Origin: Aureobasidium sp. EXF-3400
Lineage: Eukaryota > Ascomycota > Dothideomycetes > Dothideales > Saccotheciaceae
Direction: 5' to 3'
Length of the DNA stretch: 26,785 nucleotides
Assembly: GCA_024195585.1 (NCBI GenBank)
Contig: SWBL01000502.1
Span: 1 to 26,785, forward strand
The notes beneath the pieces were generated by a model. That model saw only the letters and a program-made list of their open reading frames with translations. It did no database searches and was not told where the DNA came from. This document shows positions 20,256-26,785 of the stretch, one piece after another. Position numbers and translations under genes: made by a program. Within the stretch, counting starts at the first letter, position 1, and each line of letters opens with the position of its first letter.

Positions 20256-20906
20256 ACCTGCCCTATCCCCTACCCGCCGCAGTCGCTGGGAGGAGGGCGA
20301 TCTGCTTATCCAGACCGCAAGAGGCCGCTGTCCTAGTCATTCCTGCATTAAGTGGTCGTGATTCAAGGTTCAAGCCTGCAGACACTCGACAGGTGACCAA
20401 TACCTGTGAGCCTGTATGCAGCTAACAAGCTCTACTGCATCACGGGTCTATACAAGATCAACGCTACATACGTGACCGATGCACAAAAAGATGAACGCGA
20501 CGCGAAAATAATTACCCTATGACGAAGCGACTTAACGACGGGACACAGATGCGGCGTCCCGCACAATGCTTGGGAGCCTCACCTTCAGCCGTATGCACTG
20601 CACGAGGCTGACTCAGACCACACTTCGCTAGTTCAGGCGTTCCGTATGCAAAGTCAGCGCTGAAGCGAGGGCTAAGCGACTTGTGAACGATTTCAAGCTT
20701 TGCTAAGCGAGTGCACAATCAATAGTGATGGTTATGAGAATGCGGAGGTAAGCTTCAAGATGAGCATGTGGCCATGATGCACTCGATTCCAATCTATGCT
20801 AATTATCTTTCTTGCGGTGCATAAAAACAGCGACAATGAACCTGGGATCTGGCAGCGGTCAACTACCCACAACACCAAAAACGGGGTATGAGCCTACCCT
20901 TCGGTT
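20256..20906. other. Stretch without a gene
   Basis: A plus-strand 64-codon frame over 20231-20425 overlaps the WD40 remnant and has no motif. Otherwise no coding text or RNA structure was noticed. Confidence 0.45.
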
Positions 20907-21278
20907 CTATGCGCGATCTGATCCTCCGTAAACGTTACCGCAGTACTGTCTTGTGCCCGTCCGTCCTGCAAGTGGATGGTGAAAAGTATGAGAAAGGCCA
21001 CCAACGGGACCTTGGTAGTCCAGATGAAAGCTGTCTCCATGATGTGCGGCAGCTCCGTTGCATGTAGTGGGCTGGTAGAAGATAGAGCCACGTGCCTGCA
21101 TCGCCTCCTAGACGGCAGTGGCCAACACTGGGTCTTGAGCATTTGCGATCTCTTGAATCGAAGGTATGTTTCCGTAACCAAGCCCCTGGAGCTCAACTGC
21201 GGAGAGCTCTTGTTGTCGAGGTTTGGTCGCTGCGAATGAATTGACAAGTTGATTCGTCAGGTTTGGCTCGAGATTCAA
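20907..21278 (-). pseudogene. Broken gene of unknown family
   Basis: One minus-strand frame stays protein-like from 21278 to 20907 except for a single in-frame TAG at 21110-21108. Before the stop it reads like a helical region (VELQGLGYGNIPSIQEIANA); after it comes a Gly/His/aromatic-rich segment (GSIFYQPTTCNGAAAHHGDS, then FHLDYQGPVGGLSHTFHHP) with two cysteines. The composition is quite unlike chance translation and the frame continues across the stop, so I take it as a decayed exon. The upstream limit is a TGA at 21281-21279; another frame just above (MLLLDLLIE) may be the displaced start. No family recognised. Confidence 0.5.
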
Positions 21279-21970
21279 TCAGAAGGTCTAGCAACAACAT
21301 CACGCTAGGGAGTGTCAACATGCTCGGGCACTCCGGCGCTTGAACCTAGCACTAACCATGATCCTTCAACGCATGCTTCACCAACTCGAGGTTTTGTGGA
21401 TGCCGTTTGGGCCAGAGATCGATGTCCTACTGAACCCGGGCAGTCTTGCATTACGGGTTCTCATCTTGTTTGCGACTTCATTATTCTTCCAGAATGGGAA
21501 ATAGGTCTGGTGCTGCTCGCTCAGTTCAAATTACACCGTCGTATGAGAACAATCCCCTAGATTAGTTTGCCTCTTTCACGAACCAGCAAGGTACCCGCGA
21601 TATCTGCGACGACACTATCCCTTGATCAAATCTGTGTAGTATTGAGATCCTCATCTTCACGATCTGGAATGGCTCCGAAGCGTGAGGGTGGTCATTGCTT
21701 CATGCAAAGGTAAGATAGCGGCAAGTCAGAGCAGTGTCGATGTGTTTATATCATGCTTTGCAAAAATATCGAAGATCTTAATCACATTATTCGTGCAAGG
21801 GGTCTTGCCAATCAGCTTCGTTACCAAATTTGTCTTGTGAAACCTGGACAGTAATGGTAGGTGGTGAAGATGTACTAGCGCAAAGAATCCATTGACCACT
21901 CGCCAGGTTTCCATGGCAGTCAGCGTCCCTGAACCGGGTCATTTACTACTAACAACACCTCAAAAGCGCG
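21279..21970. other. Stretch without a supportable gene
   Basis: Frames at 21312-21560 (plus) and 21726-21914 (minus, ATG start, 62 codons) have no motif and no introns to support them. The part next to 21970 is upstream sequence of the secreted-protein gene. Confidence 0.4.
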
Positions 21971-22120
21971 AGGTATCCAAGATATAAGACCCAGGCGCCT
22001 CACGGGTTTCTAACGCGCACTAGCTCCCAAATCACAACACCTTACAACCACTAGGTATTCACAATCCAGGACGCAGACGGCTCACGGGTTCCTGACCCGC
22101 GCCAGTTTTTGAATCAACTA
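21971..22120 (+). repeat. Two imperfect direct repeats in the promoter of the secreted-protein gene
   Basis: Units of about 68 bases start at 21971 and 22053 (offset 82). Each opens with AGGTAT, contains CTCACGGGTT followed by a CGCG-rich run, and closes with a stretch like AATCA. The second unit contains a perfect short hairpin, CGGGT-TCCTG-ACCCG (about 22085-22099), and the first a decayed version. The pair ends about 25 bases before the ATG at 22146, so it covers the core promoter or leader. Confidence 0.55.
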
Positions 22121-22145
22121 CCTTGTTCACTCTCGCGCATCCAAG

Positions 22146-22697
22146 ATGAAGCAGATCACATTCTTCCACGTTGTCCTCTCTGGCATCACGCTTGGCCTCG
22201 CCGCCAAGACTATGGCAGCTGTCGTCTTCCCTAACGGTGTCCCTCCTTGCGTTAACGGCGACGTTGGCAGATACCCTCCTCTCACGAGTATTGATGGATT
22301 CTACCTCTAAAGTGAGCGAGACCTCTGGTGGCTAACGAACGTTAAGTCATGAAGGATTGCAAGACTCACTGCTTTGGCACGGAAACCATCCCCAACCCCA
22401 ACTACCAGCATGTTTGCACCGGTTACTGTGAATCCGTTCCCTACTGCTCTAGTACCGGAACCAGGTGCAACGTTGTCACTATGTGCTTCGGTAACACTTT
22501 CTTTAATCTCCAATCTCAATGTCCAAGTTTCACTGACACACTCCGTACCAGGCAGTCCATGTGGAATACATCGTACACGCACACATGGAGCTCGGAATTC
22601 TGATTTGGGGTTCGAGAATCCCGATCCAATCAAGGCTGTCTTATGTCGGAGACCGCTCCTGGGCATACTGAAGTCGCTACACACTCCTTACTGGTAG
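22146..22697 (+). CDS. Small secreted cysteine-rich protein, three exons, 143 aa
   Basis: ATG at 22146 opens a clear signal peptide (MKQITFFHVVLSGITLGLAA). Exons are 22146-22287, 22347-22490 and 22552-22697. Intron 1 (59 bp, GTATTG...TTAAG) has a GCTAAC branch site 10 bases before the end; intron 2 (61 bp, GTAACA...CCAG) has CACTGAC. Both are phase 1. The mature part carries ten cysteines, including DCKTHC, HVCTGYC, PYC, RCN and TMCFGSPC; the even number supports disulfide bonding and the intron-2 splice, since reading through gives nine. No known domain. Small, secreted, Cys-rich and next to repeats and dead transposons is the usual profile of an effector candidate or antimicrobial peptide; that role is inference. 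A duplicated segment lies in its promoter. Intron 1's donor is non-consensus; a GTGAGC lies further on behind an in-frame TAA. Confidence 0.65.
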
Positions 22698-22948
22698 AAC
22701 TGTCTGTATCGGGGTATTAGCAATGAACGACAAGAGTCAGCTGTCGTCGACGCTTCGAGCTTCCACTCGCAGTCAATGCGCCTTGACGTTTGGAACCACA
22801 TGCTGAAGCGACCTATAGACTTGATTGCCGCGCGACTTTGACTTCTCTCTCCAAACCTACAGCTTCACAAAATCATTGACACTCCACCGAATCAAGCGAA
22901 CAAAAAGATAGGTGCGATCAAGACGCGGTTGGACTGACGTGATTGCAG
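22698..22948. other. Short intergenic stretch
   Basis: A protein-like plus-strand run (KIIDTPPNQANKKIGAIKTR) at about 22862-22930 ends in TGA; its partner exon is not certain. Otherwise nothing seen. Confidence 0.3.
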
Positions 22949-23058
22949 GGAGGTTACGTTGATGCAGTCTACGGCTTTGATTACAACAACTATCATCTCG
23001 GCACTTCCAAAGGTGTGGTAAATCTGCTGGTGGTGCATGCACAGTCGTGGTTGATCAG
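22949..23058 (+). other. Orphan exon-like segment
   Basis: Preceded by a CTGAC branch-like site and TTGCAG (ending 22948) and followed by a GTGAGC donor-like site (23059). The phase that starts at 22949 reads GGYVDAVYGFDYNNYHLGTS and stays open to the donor. The exon before it would need a 37-bp intron, which is too short to trust, and nothing plausible follows. It may be a piece of a decayed gene. No family recognised. Confidence 0.3.
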
Positions 23059-23135
23059 GTGAGCGAAAGGACGGTCCTACTCTCTCTATAATGTTTTCTG
23101 CACGCGCAGACACATCAGCACAACCGTTCCGTCCC

Positions 23136-23196
23136 GTCTCTCTTTCTCTCTATCTCCTCCTCTTCACTTTTCTTCCTCTCTTTCTCTCTACACTCT
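23136..23196 (+). repeat. Polypyrimidine (CT-rich) tract
   Basis: About 60 bases almost entirely C and T with CTCTCTTTCTCTC-type runs, ending at CACTCTG just before the chromodomain frame. CT-rich stretches are common in fungal promoters; here the tract abuts a coding remnant, so it could also be a microsatellite at a breakpoint. Confidence 0.6.
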
Positions 23197-23541
23197 GAAG
23201 AAGAACAAGACGAATTGGGTGTCGAGGAAATACTGAAACGATGCGGTCAGCGATATCTTATCAAATGGAAGGGCTACCCGCATTCAGAGAACACCTGGGA
23301 ACCTATACAAGATCTCGGAAACTGCCAGATGGTCCTGCGAAAGCTCCGTCGCACCGCGAGAAGTCGACGTCATCGTACGGCAGGGCCATCGCGTTCTACA
23401 CCACAGACGATAAGATGGAGGTGGCGTCAGTCGCGAAACATTCAAGTCGAGTCGCAAGTCGAAACTACGCGAGCAAGTCGTGAAGCCATACGATACTGTC
23501 GTGTGTTTTATGTAGGTCCAAGTTTGCCTGCAACCTCTTGA
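23194..23541 (+). pseudogene. Solo chromodomain, probably a Ty3/gypsy integrase tail
   Basis: The frame reads EEEQDELGVEEILKRC, then QRYLIKWKGYPHSENTWEP, an almost perfect chromodomain with its aromatic residues (Tyr, Trp, Trp) and the YLIKWKGY and TWEP signatures. Such domains end the integrase of chromodomain-containing Ty3/gypsy retrotransposons, and the acidic linker before it fits. The rest of the frame is Arg-rich and featureless (likely out of frame), there is no ATG upstream, and no integrase, reverse transcriptase or LTR is visible nearby. A host chromodomain gene fragment is the alternative. Confidence 0.65.
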
Positions 23542-24114
23542 CCAGCTTCCATGATGTTGATCATTGGACAAGATACCGGGTCAAATGGCTTCCGTGTGTT
23601 CGATATGACTATGTTTTGCTGAGTACATCCGCTCTGCCGTTCATTAGTGTATCTTGTGTACTGGTGTTCAGACTTGTGTATTTTGAGAAGTTTCATATAT
23701 CGTGTCTACCTATAATCCGGAGCCTCCGTGGTTGTAACACATGAGAGGGCACGGCAATCTCTTGCTAAGATAGAAAGGGTGGGCGAGTAGAGGTCCTCAC
23801 TTAACACTAAATCTGGTGAGCCAGGACCACGACTGTTGCCCGCAGAAGGAAGCTACTCTCAACTATGGACATTGACACAGCAGTCATAGGGACAGCGAGC
23901 ACCTTCATATGCCCTTACTGAGACATGTATGCTATTCAGCTTGGCGGTTCGTTCAGTCATTGTTGCTAGCTACCCTTTGCCCATACTCCTCCAATGCATA
24001 GAATTTGACAGTACGCTTCCCGTATTAATCAGTCTCTTGCAGTGACCTAATAATAACGCTGCATTGTTTTGCTGCTTCAATCTATGCTTCCTCAGGCTGA
24101 TATCGTAGGGTATG
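23542..24114. other. Stretch without a gene
   Basis: Short frames on both strands without motifs. No terminal repeats of an LTR element were found around the chromodomain remnant. Confidence 0.45.
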
Positions 24115-24245
24115 AAAAGTTTTGCGAGACGAGCGTCTCCGCGGCTTTCCCTCCTCCCACCCCTACATGTCCAATTGATCGCGAAGGATAAAACAAGAAT
24201 GGAGATGCCATACAAATTTGACCGATCTGTACCTCAAATGACCGC
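24115..24245 (+). mobile_element. Relic of a Tc1-family left end
   Basis: This stretch aligns loosely with 7354-7500, the left end and 3' noncoding part of the Tc1-like element: shared blocks include GCGGCTTTCC, CCCACCCCT, a GT(G/C)CAA(C/T)TGA-like run, and ATGCCATACAAATT against ATACCATACAAATT, in the same order and spacing. No transposase text follows, and the outermost tip is not clear. A deleted second family member is the likely origin. Confidence 0.5.
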
Positions 24246-24506
24246 GATATCTATGTCCACAAATTAGGCTCGTCGGAAAACTGTCAATATTGCGTGTACC
24301 AGCCTTTCGCACGAACACAAGCCTAGATGGATTCAGGCATTGAAATGACACAGTCCCTGGTTGTTACAAAATCGGAGAGTATACGTGAGCAAGTATCCAA
24401 GATGCAGCTCAAGATCCTGACTGAGCGGTGGAGCGGAAGCCGCACGATCCTCAAACCAAGAAATCAACTTCAGCTATGGTCGCGGCGCGCGTAGCGACAC
24501 CACCAA

Positions 24507-24546
24507 CACGACAACACGACGACACGACGACACGACAACACGACAA
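24507..24546 (+). repeat. 8-bp minisatellite, five units
   Basis: Five tandem copies of CACGAC(A/G)A without gaps, followed by looser ACACCAACA-type sequence to about 24595. Both strands around it lack a supported gene; the plus-strand reading is a Thr/Gln/His-rich run that I regard as non-coding. Confidence 0.75.
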
Positions 24547-24848
24547 CGAACCAACACACCAACACAATGACACCAACAACACCAACATCACTAGCATGCC
24601 AACGGCATGACACCACCAATGCTGACCGGCGTGTCGATGATGGTCGCGGTTCCAGTTGATTGACCTCTTCCCCAGTCTACAGGGTCCTGAAACGTCGTCT
24701 CAAACTATACTCAGCTCGCATTTCCCACTACCGGCGCCTTCCACTTCTCTCTCGACTTATCGTACTCGAGAATATTGCGCCACTAACATTAACCTGCCAC
24801 ACAAGGGCTGCTGTAGTCTCACATAAGACAAGTGTCTCGAGCCACTTT
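24547..24848. other. Stretch without a gene
   Basis: Low-complexity CAACA sequence followed by unremarkable bases. The minus strand contains no continuation of the dynamin remnant. Confidence 0.4.
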
Positions 24849-25890
24849 CTACATTGGGGGAGGGGGAGGGGTTGGTCTCGATCTCTCTCGGACTCTTGGG
24901 AATTCGTGTTCTATGTGGCGGTCGAGGAGCTTCTGCAGGAAGTGCCGTAGGGCGCTAATACCGGTACGGTCTTTGTCCAGATTTCGCTCTCTCCAAGGTG
25001 ATGTCTGGAAGAACGAATGTTCCCAGGATTCTCTACTCTGTGAGTCGACTTGAGATTCGAGCTCGAATGGAGAGGGGTTCTTCAGAAGGAAGTACCCAAG
25101 CTTCAGCTTGGACGTGTCCTGATTCTTCGCCAGAAGGGCAATCTGCTTCTCCGACCCTTCATTGACCAAATCCGGCTTCGTGATTACACCGACTGTTCTT
25201 TCGCCGTCAACGTCGATTTTGCGCGATGTTCTGACGATACTCTGGTTTGCGATGTCGTTGCCGGCTTGCACAACCGCCAAGATAATTGTCCTTGGGTTCT
25301 CCAGATACTGGTCCACCAGACGGTGAACTGCTTCAACATCATCTCCAGTTTGTTCTTCGTTCGGGACCAAAATGGTACCCGGCAGGTCAACGATCAAGAG
25401 GTGCAGTCCTACAGGTCCAGAAATCCTGATCTTCAGCAAGTCTTCGGGAAGAGACGCACCGGTTGTAACCTTGCACACCCATGAGCTCTCCAGCATCTGA
25501 AATGACATCTGGTAGGTCAGCTAAACTTCTGAGAGTCCGGCTGTATGCCGTCAGAACCTGTGAAGATTCCTGGTCCCGTCCACTCCCTGGTATCAGCGAT
25601 GCTTCAATCTTTGTCTCCTCACAGCCGTCGTGGTGGAGCAAAATCTCAGTGGCAAATCTTGTGCAAAGCCCATCCTGGCGCGGGAAAGGAAGGCCTGTCA
25701 GACCCTCCAGAACAGAACTTTTTCCCGCAGATTGATCACCAGACACAACAAGCTGGGGAAGATCTTACCGATACCCCGTGCTCGAAGTGCAGCGATCTGT
25801 TCGAGTCGAGATGCCGATTTTGGCGATGCGATACTCAACCAGCATCGCGATCACTCGAATGCTTTCTCAGTCCAAAAAGCGGTCTGACTG
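24849..25890 (-). pseudogene. Dynamin-type GTPase remnant, frameshifted and truncated
   Basis: Fragments in three frames together cover the GTPase domain of a fungal dynamin/Mx-like protein: a leader (SRLEQIAALRARG, about 25800), P-loop SGDQSAGKSSVLEGL (about 25740), switch-I Thr in LCTRFATEI, G3 in LIVDLPG, then DQYLENPRTIILAV, and G4 in VITKPDL. Breaks: a TGA near 25834 in the leader, a slip between about 25750 and 25765 just before the P-loop, and a slip near 25470-25490 between ELMG and the LPEDLLKIRISGP segment. The frame ends after RHIEHEFPRVRERS in a proline run read from a G-rich tract at 24856-24871, so the stalk and effector region are gone. Introns cannot explain the slips: the spacings are too short. 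Confidence 0.8.
24856..24871 (+). repeat. G-rich tract at the broken end of the dynamin remnant
   Basis: Three G runs (GGGGG-A-GGGGG-A-GGGG) mark exactly where dynamin similarity stops. It could form a G-quadruplex together with the following GG, or simply be a breakpoint microsatellite. Confidence 0.6.
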
Positions 25891-26083
25891 ATGGGAGATG
25901 TCGGTATGTCAAGCGGAATATCGACTTGTCGTTTGGATTATGAGATTTGTCAAAATTGTGTTTAGAAGCTAACTAGCCGTACGATCAATTAGCGCTCCCA
26001 TCTTCACGCACGAATATCTCTCATGTGCGCATAAGACTCGATCGTTGTAGATTCGACCCTTCAGCGTTGTAATATCTAATCTA
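25891..26083. other. Short intergenic stretch
   Basis: No coding text recognised between the dynamin remnant and the next minus-strand candidate. Confidence 0.4.
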
Positions 26084-26632
26084 CTAGAATATCTCGCTCT
26101 TGAGCACCAAGACTCGCAGTCGCAAGAGGGTTCGCATGTCTGAAGACGTATGAGGAATTAATTCAAGCACTTCTCCAGCAAAATCCTCGATCTGCAGACG
26201 AGGAGTGGTAACAGCATCATCCACAAACAGGTCCAAAGGCAGAAGCTGCCGAGATGGCCCCTGTCCGAATCTTATCACTTTCAGAGTGGTCGACAACGTT
26301 GACGAATTGGCGAAAGATAGCATCTGATATCTGCAACAGTCTGAATCTCAGTCAGTACATGGACATACCGCAGCTCTCGGGTTGTAGTTGTGATACAAAT
26401 TATCAGTGAAACCAGCACCAAGTAAACAGAGTATACCGGGTCCCCATCGCTCGATCAAGAGCTGCAATCTTTCTTTCGTACGATGTAGCCGGTTCAGATT
26501 TTTGTTCGTCGTTGATCGACAGTCAATTCCACTAGCCGTACTACCGGCATATCTTACCGTCCGTCTATTGATACTAGTCTTCTCAATGTTCCGAAGATTG
26601 CCGCGTTGAGGCGATATCCAATGTCCTTCCAA
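26084..26632 (-). CDS. Candidate two-exon gene of unknown function, 5' end not defined
   Basis: Two minus-strand frames are joined in phase 0 by a 45-bp intron with GTATGT donor, a TACTGACTGA branch site and a CAG acceptor (about 26372-26328). The first exon ends in a hydrophobic segment (WGPGILCLLGAGFTDNLYHN) that could be a membrane helix; the second reads like a folded domain (PLDLFVDDAVTTPRLQIEDF ... HTSSDMRTLLRLRVLVLKSE) and ends at 26084. The frame at 26632 starts with TTG, so the real start is in another exon or beyond, possibly linked to a GTAAGA at about 26557. No family recognised. Splice signals and text quality are the only support. Confidence 0.4.
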
Positions 26633-26785
26633 GGCTCAACTTCGATTCACACGGTGACAATCACAAAGTCGTCTATATCCCTGTCACCAACATCCCTAAC
26701 TGATGTCTTGTACAGCGTGTGTATATGCAACCAGTGAGCTATCCTGAGGTGTGCCATACGGATATCCAGGCGATCTACAGCTTCA
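26633..26785. other. Right edge, unassigned
   Basis: A minus-strand run (EPWKDIGYRLNAAIFGTL at about 26575-26635) reads like protein in a frame different from the candidate gene to its left and may be its true upstream exon. Nothing else seen to the edge. Confidence 0.3.

Noticed and set aside
20355..20380. GGTTCAAGCC, B-box-like
   Set aside because: No tRNA cloverleaf could be drawn around it.
24428..24610. Thr/Gln/His-rich 60-codon frame over the minisatellite
   Set aside because: The composition is dictated by the CACGAC(A/G)A repeat, and there is no start context or continuation.
25751..25774. GTAAGA...CCCAG as an intron that would repair the frame before the dynamin P-loop
   Set aside because: It would be only about 20 bp, far below any fungal intron, so the slip is treated as a real frameshift.
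1..26785. CRISPR array, bacterial operon or biosynthetic gene cluster
   Set aside because: No regularly spaced repeats, the genes are monocistronic with introns, and no polyketide, peptide synthetase or terpene core enzyme was seen.

Overview
The window looks like an accessory, gene-poor region of a filamentous ascomycete (Pezizomycotina) chromosome. The evidence is short spliceosomal introns of about 45-120 bp with GTATGT/GTAAGT-type donors and CTGAC/CTAAC-like branch points, ATG starts without ribosome binding sites, and protein families typical of these fungi: an OTT_1508-like deaminase, a DUF7587-type protein, an AIM9/APH-type kinase-fold protein and a NACHT-WD40 tail. Decayed Tc1/mariner elements and broken genes fill much of the rest. 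I cannot name the species.

Layout, left to right. On the minus strand at the left edge is a spliced cyclin-box gene (768 to <1) with one frameshift. After a gene-poor stretch comes a two-exon minus-strand gene for a 687-residue OTT_1508-like deaminase (3460-5575). From 7346 to about 9065 there is a Tc1/mariner nest: a full-length 1.36 kb copy with TA duplications and a dead transposase, head-to-head with a 5' fragment of a second copy. At 9677 starts a DUF7587-like gene on the plus strand, followed by a 117-residue orphan on the minus strand (11382-11735) with a likely 5'UTR intron. A three-exon plus-strand gene for a 550-residue APH/AIM9-like protein occupies 13002-14786, and a 652-residue intronless orphan on the minus strand occupies 16209-18167.

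The right third is mostly debris around one attractive gene. It holds the C-terminal WD40 end of a NACHT-WD40 receptor with a nonsense codon (19524-20255), a broken gene of unknown family (20907-21278), a three-exon gene for a small cysteine-rich secreted protein (22146-22697) behind a duplicated promoter segment, a solo chromodomain behind a polypyrimidine tract, another Tc1-family relic, an 8-bp minisatellite, a frameshifted dynamin-type GTPase remnant ending at a G-rich tract, and a possible two-exon unknown gene at the right edge.

The genes do not form a metabolic pathway. What they share is an accessory character: deaminase, DUF7587 protein, NLR tail, dynamin relic and secreted cysteine-rich protein are families that expand and decay in fungal genomes and are often discussed in connection with conflict, self/non-self recognition or host interaction. 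Any joint function here is inference.
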